This document shows, piece after piece, positions 38,595 to 46,747 of a stretch of 64,000 nucleotides of DNA. A program made the translations under genes and the position numbers. Position 1 is the first letter of the stretch. The number at the start of each line of letters is the position of its first letter. The stretch comes from Rhodanobacter denitrificans. GTDB taxonomy: Bacteria > Pseudomonadota > Gammaproteobacteria > Xanthomonadales > Rhodanobacteraceae. The stretch lies in assembly GCA_003241385.1 (NCBI GenBank), contig QFPO01000014.1, forward strand, positions 62,001 through 126,000, read 5' to 3'. The notes under the pieces are model-generated. The model was not told the origin of the DNA, searched no databases, and saw only the letters and a list, made by a program, of their open reading frames with translations.

Positions 38595-41500
38595 TCAGCG
38601 GCAGACCGGAGCGGCGCCCTCGAAATCGTCGGCGAATACGCGGTCGGCCGGCGCGCCGACGACGTCGACGTCGACGCTCGAGCTGTTGTTCGACGTCGAC
38701 GGATCGGGCGTCTGCGCCGAGATCGTCGCGACGTTGGTCAGCATGCCGGCCTGGTCCGGCGCCCGCACCGTGATCACGATCACGCCAGGCGCGGCCGACT
38801 CGGGGGTGCACGCGAGCGAGCCGGACTCGAGGCGGCACGACCAGTCCGGCGCGCGGACTTCGGCGACGCACAGGCCCGCCGGCAGCGTGTCGACCACCTC
38901 GACATCGCTCGCGCTGGCGATCGGGCCGGCGGCGACGAGCTGGTACTCGAAGGTCTCGCCGACGCCGATGCTGGCGACGCTCGCGGTCTTGACGATCGAC
39001 AGGTCGACCGGCGCGACGACCTCGATCGTCGTGCTGGCGCTGTTGTCGGCCGGCGTCGGATCGGCCTCGTTCGCGCTGACGGTCGCGGCATTGACGACCG
39101 TTGCGGCCACCGACGGCGCCGGCGCGGTGATCGCGATCGGCGTGGCATCGGCGCCCGCCGCCAGCGAAGGTAGCGTGCAGGTCACGGTCTGGCCGGCGAT
39201 CTGGCAGGTCCAGCCGATGCCGCTGGCGGTCGCCGGCACGGTGCCGGCCGGCAGCGTGTCGACGACGGTGACGCCGGTCGCCGCCGCCGGACCCGCGTTC
39301 GACGCGAGCAGGCTCCAGACCAGCGTGCTGCCGGCCGGCGCGGTCGGCGCCGCGCTCTTGCGCAGCGACAGATCGGCGGTGCTGCCGGTCTGGGCCTGCA
39401 GCGCGCCGGTCGCGACCAGCGCATAGGGCTGGCTGCCGCCCATGACGACGCCGACGCCGCGCACGCGCACGGTGTAGGTGCCGGCCTCCGGCGTCGCCAG
39501 GCGGATCTGATGGACGACGTTGCGATCGTCGTAGCCGGTGGTCGCGGTGCTCTGGGTCGGGTTCGGCGTGCCGCTCGTCGGCAGCTTCTGTGTCCAGACC
39601 TCGCCGCTCGGCGTCTGCACCTCCAGCCGCAGCCGGTTGACGATGTGCGGCGTCGCGTTGACGGCGGCCGGATAGTCGCCCCAGACCAGGGTGATCTTCA
39701 GCGGTTCGCCGCCCTGCACGTCCAGCGTGTAGCTGTCGACCGCACCGGTCGTCAGGCCGGCCGCGGCGTCCTCGAGCCAGAGCCGGCGCACGTCGCCGCT
39801 GAAGTACAGCACGTCGTCCAGGTGCATGCGGCCCCAGCCTTCGGTGATGTTCGGCGTCGCGACCGTCCCGCTGGTGCCGGTCATGTCGCGCGCGCCGTTG
39901 ATCGCCAGCGCCTTGACCAGGGCGGCCGACGGCGCGGCGATCGCGTCGCCGTCGTCGGCCGCACCGCCCGGATAGTAGCCGCGGCCCAGATACTCGCGGA
40001 TCAGCGCGACCAGGCCGGCCGCGGTCGGCGTCGCCATCGAGGTGCCGCTCATCGTGCAGGTGCCGCAGGTCGAAGACGGCGGCGTGCCGCCCGAGGCCGA
40101 GGACACGATGCCGTCGCCCTGCGCCATGATGTCGGGCTTGATGCGGCCGTCGATCGTCGGGCCACGCGAGGAGAACGCCGCGACGTTCTCCCCGGCAGTG
40201 CCGGCACCCGAGGCGCCGACCGTCAGCGGACTCTTGGCCAGGCCCGGCGTGCCGATCTGCTTGTTGGTGTTCGCGCAGCACTGGCCGTCGTTGCCGGCGG
40301 CGATCGCGACGATCAGGTCCGGATGGTCCCAGGAGACGCGGTCGGCGTCGCGCGCGAACTCGTCGTACGGCAGCGTGCAGCCGGACTGGCAGATGAAGCC
40401 GAGGAAGCAGCAGCCGCCGCCCCAGGAATTGGAGTGGATGCGCGCACCGTTGAGATACGCGGTCTCGGCGGCGTGGTAGATCGTGCCGTTGAGCGAGTTC
40501 AGATAATCCAGGCTTTCGCCCATCTCCTGCGCGATCAGCTTGGCGCCGGGCGCGGTGCCGTCGAGATTGCCGGGCGTGCCGCTGAACGTGCCGGCCGCGC
40601 AGTCGACCGTATTGGCGAAGTTGTTGCCGGTGATCGAGCCGGCGACGTGCGTGCCGTGGCCGGCGCCGGTGCTCGCATTGCAGGCGGCGTCGCCGGACGC
40701 GTCGCCGGTCGCCGACCACTTGTAGTACAGCGCCAGCTTGCGCTGCTGGAAGTTCGGCGTGCCGGGCGCGCAGCTCTGGCCGGTCGCGCAGTTGCTGATC
40801 GGCGGCGTGCCGAGCGCCGGATCGCGGAACGCGCAATGGCCGTAGTCCACGCCCGAATCGAGCACGCCGATGATCTGGCCGCAACCGAACAGGCCCTGGT
40901 CGAACACCGGCCGCTGGTTCTGCACGCCGCTCTGGTGCAGCCAGCCGGCGCGTGCGTTGAGATAGCTCATCTGCTTGCGCAGCGAGACCGACGCGACCTC
41001 GGCGCGCGGCGCGATCGCGAGCACGACCGACTCCAGCCGCGCCCCCTCCACGCTCAGCACGATGCGCTTGTCCGGTGCGCTGGTGATCGCGAACGCATGC
41101 GCGACGCCGTCGATCGCCTGCAGCGCGGCGAGCGTCGCGTCGACGTCGGCCCCGGCGTTGAGGCCGACGCTGACCGGCAGCGCCGGCGGCCGCGCCGCCG
41201 CGTCGATCAGCCACTGCGTCAGGCCGCTGTCGATCTTCCACTGCGGCGCCATCGCGCCGATCCAGACCGCGCTGGCGACGCGGCTCTGCGGCGTCTGTCC
41301 GGCCGGCAGGCGCACGCGATAGGCGTGGTGCGGCAGGTAGTCGAGCACCTCGGCGCCGATCGCGCTCAGGCGCTCGCGCTCGGCGCGGCCCGGCACGCTC
41401 GCGAACTTGACGACCCAGTACGACCAGGCGCCGGCGTCGGTGCGTCCGGCGACGCCGGCGAGCACGCCGAGGCCCGGCGCCGCGCGCGGCGTGCAGACGT

Positions 41501-41609
41501 CGAAGACGCCGCTGTCGAACGACAGTTCGCAGCGTTCTTCGGCATGGAGGGCACTGGCGAGCGCCAGCGTCGAACACAACGTCGCGACACGGAACAAGGC
41601 CGATGGCAT
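38595..41609 (-). CDS. Secreted subtilisin-like (S8) peptidase with DUF11 repeats and F-x-D-D-F tail
   Basis: Extracellular serine protease of 1004 aa. Signal peptide 1-23 (LCSTLALASALHAEE). An N-terminal inhibitor-like region (about 25-215) precedes the catalytic domain with D251 (GVLDSGVDYGH), H318 (GHGTHVAG), oxyanion N440 (AAGND) and S524 (SGTSMATP). Several cysteine pairs (CC400-401, CC444-445) suggest disulphides. Then come a beta-sandwich (about 640-770) and two DUF11-like repeats starting DLSLRKSAAPTAPAG and DLSIVKTASVASIG. The protein ends VFADDFEGAAPVCR. ATG 41609 is chosen because the signal peptide starts there; the frame runs 42 codons further upstream. Monocistronic. Confidence 0.92.
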   Translation of the reverse strand: MPSALFRVATLCSTLALASALHAEERCELSFDSGVFDVCTPRAAPGLGVLAGVAGRTDAGAWSYWVVKFASVPGRAERERLSAIGAEVLDYLPHHAYRVRLPAGQTPQSRVASAVWIGAMAPQWKIDSGLTQWLIDAAARPPALPVSVGLNAGADVDATLAALQAIDGVAHAFAITSAPDKRIVLSVEGARLESVVLAIAPRAEVASVSLRKQMSYLNARAGWLHQSGVQNQRPVFDQGLFGCGQIIGVLDSGVDYGHCAFRDPALGTPPISNCATGQSCAPGTPNFQQRKLALYYKWSATGDASGDAACNASTGAGHGTHVAGSITGNNFANTVDCAAGTFSGTPGNLDGTAPGAKLIAQEMGESLDYLNSLNGTIYHAAETAYLNGARIHSNSWGGGCCFLGFICQSGCTLPYDEFARDADRVSWDHPDLIVAIAAGNDGQCCANTNKQIGTPGLAKSPLTVGASGAGTAGENVAAFSSRGPTIDGRIKPDIMAQGDGIVSSASGGTPPSSTCGTCTMSGTSMATPTAAGLVALIREYLGRGYYPGGAADDGDAIAAPSAALVKALAINGARDMTGTSGTVATPNITEGWGRMHLDDVLYFSGDVRRLWLEDAAAGLTTGAVDSYTLDVQGGEPLKITLVWGDYPAAVNATPHIVNRLRLEVQTPSGEVWTQKLPTSGTPNPTQSTATTGYDDRNVVHQIRLATPEAGTYTVRVRGVGVVMGGSQPYALVATGALQAQTGSTADLSLRKSAAPTAPAGSTLVWSLLASNAGPAAATGVTVVDTLPAGTVPATASGIGWTCQIAGQTVTCTLPSLAAGADATPIAITAPAPSVAATVVNAATVSANEADPTPADNSASTTIEVVAPVDLSIVKTASVASIGVGETFEYQLVAAGPIASASDVEVVDTLPAGLCVAEVRAPDWSCRLESGSLACTPESAAPGVIVITVRAPDQAGMLTNVATISAQTPDPSTSNNSSSVDVDVVGAPADRVFADDFEGAAPVCR

Positions 41610-41786
41610 CTGAAGACTTCCCCGTACGTTCCCCGAACGAGCCGTCCCGGCGGCGCCGACGATGCGACGCGACGGACGGCGGATCGGCGCCCGCCCATCC
41701 CCGTCACGCGGCGCGCCTCGGGCCGATGCTAGCAAACCGCTCCGCCGCGGGACGCGCCGGCGGTCACGCGCGGTCGCGCCGGAGGC

Positions 41787-42920
41787 TCAGGCCAGGACCG
41801 CGATGCGCCGGCGTACCGGGTCGGTCAGCGCGCGCAGCCGGGCGATCTCCTCGGCCGAGAACGGCAGCGGATAGTCCGGCTCGCTGAGCCGCGGTGCATG
41901 CCGGGCGACGCGGCGCCCGATCTCGGCCTCGTCGAGGCCGACGTGCCGGCCGATGCGGCGCAGGCCGTCCTCGGGATGCGCGCACAGCGCCTCGTAGCCG
42001 ACCCAAAGACAGGCCTCGCGCAATGCAGGATCGGCGTCGAGGCGGTCGAGCGCATGGCCGTACTGCATCGCCCACTGCCGCGCGTAGCCCCCGGCGACAC
42101 GGCCCTGCGCGAAACAGTCGGCAATCGCCTGCGTCGCCGCCGCATCACCGACGTTCAAGGCCTGCTTGCCGGGCCCGAACTCGACGTGGCCGGCGCGCAG
42201 CAGATGCCGCCCGACCTCCGGATCCTCGGCGGACAGCTGCGTGAACAGGCGGTCCTGCTTGAGCAGCGAGGCGACCTGCGCGACCGGATCGCGCACCGGC
42301 ACGATGAAGCGCGCCTGCGGATAGCGCCGCGCCAGATAGCCCAGCCGCGGCAGCTGCTCGTTGGCCTTGGCCAGATAGCGCTGCGCGCCGCGCACCGCGA
42401 TCAGCTTGCGCATGTGCGCGTCGAGGAAGCGATCGAACGCGGCGTGGTCGACCTCGGCCGCGATCACCTGGTCGACCGCCGAATCGTGGCGCCCCGGAAA
42501 GAAGTGCATCCAGAACACTTCCTCGAACGCCTCGGGACTGTCCGGTCCGACCAGCAGCCGGTCGCGGTGCGCGCGCTCACGCGGCGGCCGTTTCGGCAGC
42601 GGCAGCCGCGCATGCAAGTGGTTCCACCAGTACGGCGTCCACAGCCACGGATAGTCGCTGTAGCGATGCGTCGCGAACGTCGCGCCGTCGGCCAGGAACT
42701 CGAGCAGCACCGTGCTGCCGGCGCGCGCCATGCCGCAGATCCAGACCGGACGCGCGGTATCGACCGCGGCCAGCCGCTCGCTGAGCACGCGCGTCTCCAG
42801 GTCGGCCAGACGCCGCATCAGGCGCGGATGCCGCGCGATCCACGCGGCCGGGCGACGCTGCGAGAACGGGACGTGATGGACGCGCACGGGTCGAGGCGGC
42901 TGCGGGCGGCGTGCGAGCAT
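41787..42920 (-). CDS. Sulfotransferase-family protein
   Basis: Protein of 377 aa. The PAPS 5'-phosphosulfate loop is ICGMARAGST (61-70) and the 3'-phosphate loop is FIVPVRDPVAQVASLL, with a C-terminal VGYEALCAHPEDGLRRIGRH typical of the sulfotransferase fold. No signal peptide. Acceptor unknown; a glycan or lipid of the cell surface is a reasonable guess given the neighbouring phosphodiesterase- and sulfatase-fold lipoproteins. Divergent from the small IGPGAG gene over a 261-bp gap. Confidence 0.82.
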   Translation of the reverse strand: MLARRPQPPRPVRVHHVPFSQRRPAAWIARHPRLMRRLADLETRVLSERLAAVDTARPVWICGMARAGSTVLLEFLADGATFATHRYSDYPWLWTPYWWNHLHARLPLPKRPPRERAHRDRLLVGPDSPEAFEEVFWMHFFPGRHDSAVDQVIAAEVDHAAFDRFLDAHMRKLIAVRGAQRYLAKANEQLPRLGYLARRYPQARFIVPVRDPVAQVASLLKQDRLFTQLSAEDPEVGRHLLRAGHVEFGPGKQALNVGDAAATQAIADCFAQGRVAGGYARQWAMQYGHALDRLDADPALREACLWVGYEALCAHPEDGLRRIGRHVGLDEAEIGRRVARHAPRLSEPDYPLPFSAEEIARLRALTDPVRRRIAVLA

Positions 42921-43147
42921 AGCAGTGCGGCCTTCGCCGGCCGCATCGCGACCGCTTCGGTGGTGTCGACCGGGAAGGCCGCGCGATCGCGCGCCCCCCG
43001 CGGCCTGCTGCAACGGCGACCGGCCACGCGCGCCGACGCGGGCTGCGCGCGGCGACCCGCGCTCGACCCGCGAGATGATCGCCGCCTCGACGGCACTTGC
43101 GCTCGCGACGGCGCGTCGCATCGCCGCGGCCGTGCGGGCGTGCCTGC

Positions 43148-43153
43148 TAGAAT
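43148..43153 (+). promoter_or_regulatory. -10 element before the IGPGAG gene
   Basis: TAGAAT 28 bases before the ATG at 43182; the expected -35 position is GC-rich and poor. Confidence 0.5.
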
Positions 43154-43181
43154 CGCGGGCCCTTCACCGCGATGTCCGCCG

Positions 43182-43448
43182 ATGACGATCCTCTCCGCAC
43201 CGCGTGCCCGGCTTCGCAGCGTCCGGCTCGGCACCCTCGTGTCGACGCTGATGCTGATGGCGCTCGGCTGTCAGGACGCGCTGGCCTACATCGGCCCCGG
43301 CGCCGGCGTCAGCTTCCTCGGATCGCTGTGGGCGATCCTGGTCGGCATCGTGCTGGCGCTGGCGGCGATCCTGTTCTGGCCGATCCGCTGGCTGCTGCGT
43401 CGCGCGCGCCGGCGCACGCCGCCCGGCGGCGGAACGCCGGGTGATTGA
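43182..43448 (+). CDS. Small membrane protein with YIGPGAG motif
   Basis: Protein of 88 aa: a signal-like hydrophobic stretch (about 16-35, LGTLVSTLMLMALGC...ALA), the motif AYIGPGAGVSFLGSL (35-49), a second hydrophobic segment (48-68) and a basic tail. I know the YIGPGAG motif from small uncharacterised proteins that tend to sit beside phosphodiesterase-type genes. The end overlaps the next gene by 8 bases, so translation is probably coupled. Function unknown; perhaps a membrane partner of the phosphodiesterase. Confidence 0.75.
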   Translation: MTILSAPRARLRSVRLGTLVSTLMLMALGCQDALAYIGPGAGVSFLGSLWAILVGIVLALAAILFWPIRWLLRRARRRTPPGGGTPGD

Positions 43449-45351
43449 GGCACCGATCCGGCGGCTCGCCGGCGCGCTGCTGCTGATCGGCGCGATCGCC
43501 GGCTGTCAGCCGGCCGCGCCGCCGCAGCCGGCGCGCGCACGCACGATCATCGTCGGCCTCGACGGCTTCGATCCGGTCCTGGCCGAGCGCATGATGGCCG
43601 AGGGGCGGCTGCCGAACCTGACGCGCCTGCGCGAACACGGCCACTACCAGCGCCTGGAGACGACCAATCCGCCGCAGTCGCCGGTCGCCTGGGCCAGTTT
43701 CGCGACCGGCCACGGCCCGGGCGCGCACGGCATCTTCGACTTCCTGCGCCGCAAGCCCGGCTCGTACGCGATCGACTTCTCGATCGCCGAGCAGACGCCG
43801 CCGGCCGCACTGACGCTGTTCGGCTGGCGGCTGCCGTTCGGCGACGGCGAGCTGCGCAACCGCCGCGACGGCACGCCGTTCTGGCTCGCCGCCGAAGCCG
43901 ACGGCCGGCGCGCGAACGTGTTCCGCGTGCCGGTCACCTACCCGCCCGATCCGGTCAGCGGCATGATCGCCGGCATGGGCGTGCCGGACCTGCTCGGCAG
44001 CCAGGGCACCTACACGATCCTGGCGACGCGCCCGATCGCCGGCGCCGACAGCGGCGGCCGCGTCGTGCTGTCGCCGGTGGAGACCGACGGCAGCGTGCAC
44101 ACGCGGCTGGAAGGCCCGGCCGATCCGCTCGACGCCGACGGCCGCGCGCTGTCGCTGCCGCTGCATCTGGCGCCGGCCGCGGACGGCGCGCAGCTGACGC
44201 TCGGCGAGGCGAGCGTGGCGCTGAAGACCGGCGTGTGGTCGGACTGGATCCGCGTGCGCTTCGATCTCGGACTCGCCGGCTCGATCGGCGGCATGCTGCG
44301 TGCACGTCTGGCCGAAGGCTTTCCGCGGCCGCTGCTGTATCTGTCGCCGATCCAGGCCGACCCGCGCGATCCGGCGCTGCCGATCAGCGCACCGCCGTCG
44401 TTCGCCGCGGCGCTGGCCGAGCGCATCGGCGACTTCCACACGCTCGGCATGCCGGAGGAAACCTGGGCGCTCAACCAGGGCCATCTGGACGAGGACGGCT
44501 GGCTCGACATGGTCGCGACGACGCTGGCCGAGGGCGAGGCGATGCTCTACGACGCGCTCGACCGCCGCGAGAGCGAGCTGGTCGTCGAGGTGTTCGTGCA
44601 GCCGGATCGCGTCAGTCACATGTTCTGGCATGCGCTGGACCCGGCGCATGCGCGGCATGCCGGCAGCAGCGAACGCGCGCGCCGCGCGATCGACGACATC
44701 TACGACGCGTCCGACCGCATCGTCGGCGAAGTGCTCGCGCGGATGACGCCGGACGACCGCCTGATCGTGCTGTCCGATCACGGCTTCGCGTCGTTCCGGC
44801 GCGCGGTGCACCTCAACCGCTGGCTGCATGAGCACGGCTATCTCGCGCTCAAGCCCGGTGCCGATCCGGAGCAGCCGCTGTTCGCGGCCGTCGACTGGCC
44901 GCGCACGCGCGCGTTCGCGCTCGGCCTCAACGGCTTGTATCTCAACGTGCAGGGCCGCGAGCCGCAGGGCAGCGTCGCACCGGCCGAGGTGCCGGCGCTC
45001 AAGGCCGCGCTGCGCGAAGCGCTGCGCGCATTGCGCGACCCGGCCGACGCGGCGGCGATCGTGCACGAGGTCTACGACGGCGCAGCGCTGTACCCGGGCA
45101 CGCACGTCGACGAAGCGCCCGACCTCGTCGTCGGCTACGCGCCCGGTTATCGCGCCTCGTGGCAGACCTCGCTCGGCGCGCTCGGTCCGTCGCTGGTCGA
45201 GGACAACCTGCAGCACTGGAGCGGCGACCACTGCATCGACCCGGCCGCGGTGCCGGGCGTGCTGTTCTCGTCGCAGCCGCTCGAGCGGCCGGTCGCCGGC
45301 ATCGGCGATCTGGCCGCGCTCGTGCTCGGCCGCGGCGCGGCGGCACCGTGA
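43441..45351 (+). CDS. Alkaline-phosphatase-fold phosphodiesterase lipoprotein
   Basis: Exported lipoprotein of 636 aa, type I phosphodiesterase/nucleotide pyrophosphatase family. Signal peptide with lipobox GAIAGC (C22). Metal site D41 in IVGLDGFD, putative nucleophile S80 in NPPQSPVAWASFATG, and later metal residues in RVSHMFWH and VLSDHGF. GTG 43441 is the start, since it gives the lipoprotein signal and overlaps the preceding gene. Substrate unknown. A membrane protein gene follows 2 bases after its stop. Confidence 0.82.
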   Translation: MIEAPIRRLAGALLLIGAIAGCQPAAPPQPARARTIIVGLDGFDPVLAERMMAEGRLPNLTRLREHGHYQRLETTNPPQSPVAWASFATGHGPGAHGIFDFLRRKPGSYAIDFSIAEQTPPAALTLFGWRLPFGDGELRNRRDGTPFWLAAEADGRRANVFRVPVTYPPDPVSGMIAGMGVPDLLGSQGTYTILATRPIAGADSGGRVVLSPVETDGSVHTRLEGPADPLDADGRALSLPLHLAPAADGAQLTLGEASVALKTGVWSDWIRVRFDLGLAGSIGGMLRARLAEGFPRPLLYLSPIQADPRDPALPISAPPSFAAALAERIGDFHTLGMPEETWALNQGHLDEDGWLDMVATTLAEGEAMLYDALDRRESELVVEVFVQPDRVSHMFWHALDPAHARHAGSSERARRAIDDIYDASDRIVGEVLARMTPDDRLIVLSDHGFASFRRAVHLNRWLHEHGYLALKPGADPEQPLFAAVDWPRTRAFALGLNGLYLNVQGREPQGSVAPAEVPALKAALREALRALRDPADAAAIVHEVYDGAALYPGTHVDEAPDLVVGYAPGYRASWQTSLGALGPSLVEDNLQHWSGDHCIDPAAVPGVLFSSQPLERPVAGIGDLAALVLGRGAAAP

Positions 45352-45353
45352 CG

Positions 45354-46118
45354 ATGGGTCTGCTCGACCTGCCGGCGCCGCTGCTCGACGCGCTCGACGG
45401 CGTGCTGACCTGGATCGGCGTGCCGGCGCTGCTGCGCGTGATGCTCGCCGGACTCGTCGCCGGCGCCGCCGGCGCCTGGGTCTATCGGCGCTACTCGCCG
45501 CAGGCGCGGCTCGGCGCGCTGCGCGCCGAGCTCGGCGCCGTGCAGGCCGAACTGCGCCGCTACGACGGTCCGTTCTCGGGCCTGATGCCGCTGATTCGGC
45601 GGCAGTTCGCGCTGAGTCTGCGCCAGCTGCGCATCACCGCCGGCGCGGCCGTGCTGGCCGGCCTGCCGGCGCTGCTGATCCTGCCGTGGCTGTCGAACCG
45701 CTACGACGTCGCGTTCCCGCCGTCCGGGACGCCGGTTCACGTCTGCGCCGAGCCCGCCGAGGTCGCCTGGACCACACGCGACCCCGCGCTGACCGCCGAT
45801 GCGCAGGGCTGTCTCGATCTGCCGTGGCCGGCCGCCGCGCAACCGGTCCCGGTTCGGGAGGACGACCGCGAGCTGATCACCCTGCCGACGCCGCAGCCCG
45901 CACGCATCGTCCACGACCGGCGCTGGTTCAACTGGCTGATCGGCAATCCGGCCGGCTACCTGCCGGACCAGGTGCGGATGCGGCAGCTGCGGCTGGACCT
46001 GCCGTCACGCGAGCTGATCGCGGTCGGCCCGGCCTGGCTGCGCGGCTGGGAGGCGGGCTTCTTCACGGCGGCGCTGCTGAGCTCGCTGTGGCTGCATCGG
46101 CGCTGGCGGCTGCATTAG
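45354..46118 (+). CDS. Membrane protein with EMC3/Oxa1-like layout
   Basis: Protein of 254 aa with membrane segments at about 23-43, 95-114 and 236-247. Between the first two lies a charged coiled-coil (RRYSPQARLGALRAELGAVQ) followed by LMPLIRRQFALSLRQLR, a layout like EMC3/TMCO1 and the Oxa1 superfamily. The long soluble part (115-235) has two cysteines (130 and 145) and faces outward if the family topology holds. Third gene of the operon after the phosphodiesterase. The insertase idea is an inference from topology only. Confidence 0.55.
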   Translation: MGLLDLPAPLLDALDGVLTWIGVPALLRVMLAGLVAGAAGAWVYRRYSPQARLGALRAELGAVQAELRRYDGPFSGLMPLIRRQFALSLRQLRITAGAAVLAGLPALLILPWLSNRYDVAFPPSGTPVHVCAEPAEVAWTTRDPALTADAQGCLDLPWPAAAQPVPVREDDRELITLPTPQPARIVHDRRWFNWLIGNPAGYLPDQVRMRQLRLDLPSRELIAVGPAWLRGWEAGFFTAALLSSLWLHRRWRLH

Positions 46119-46507
46119 CGGGACGCGATACCGCGGCGGCGGGCAGGAATGCGCTTCCGGACGACCGATCGAAACGCCGCATCGCGCATGATCGCGTTCT
46201 CCGGTCGATGAGGGCGCACCGGCTGCGGCCGACCGTCCAGTCGAAGTGCCGCCTGTGCCTTCTATCGGCTGCGCTCTCGAACCTCAGCGTTGCGCGCCGT
46301 CCAAGTTGTGCGAAGCCGGACGCTTCTGACGACGTCACCGTGATCGCGCTTCGACCGATCAGGCGACGGAAGACACCTTGCTCGCTTTATAGCTGCAGCA
46401 ATGCGCGACGCGACGCCGACGCCTTCGGCCGCTGCGTCTCGCTGCGACCTTCCGCGATCCGCCTGCCGCCCCGGCCAATCGGCAAGCGGACGCCGCTTTG
46501 CGGCTCC
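46119..46507. other. 389-bp gap without a recognisable gene
   Basis: Between convergent genes. Composition is slightly less GC-rich than the flanking genes. No credible open frame, tRNA, repeat or clear terminator is seen. Confidence 0.6.
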
Positions 46508-46747
46508 TCAACCCGGATTGCGATGGACGAACGCGCTGACCGCGGCCAGATCGAACGGCCAGTCGAGCTCCCGCGCATCGCGCGCATCGTGCAGCACCGG
46601 CACGCGCCAGCCGTAGGTGGCCGCCAGCGCCGGATCCTCGTCGATGAAGACGCTGCGGAACTCCGGCGCGCGCGCGGCCGCGAGCAGCTCCAGCGCGGTA
46701 TCGCACAGGCAGCAGTCATCGGTGACGTACAGCGTCAGATGCGTCAT
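46508..46747 (-). CDS. Glutaredoxin-like small protein
   Basis: Protein of 79 aa with a thioredoxin-type start (LTLYVTDDCCLCDTALELL) carrying a CCLC dithiol and the cis-proline region WRVPVLHD. It fits the glutaredoxin-like DUF836 group. The ATG overlaps the stop of the upstream sulfatase-fold gene by one base (TGATG). Redox role for an unknown partner. Confidence 0.8.
   Translation of the reverse strand: MTHLTLYVTDDCCLCDTALELLAAARAPEFRSVFIDEDPALAATYGWRVPVLHDARDARELDWPFDLAAVSAFVHRNPG

Noticed and set aside
46119..46507. Degenerate gene in the gap between the EMC3-like and glutaredoxin-like genes
   Set aside because: No frame gives recognisable similarity or a consistent coding pattern; described as empty.
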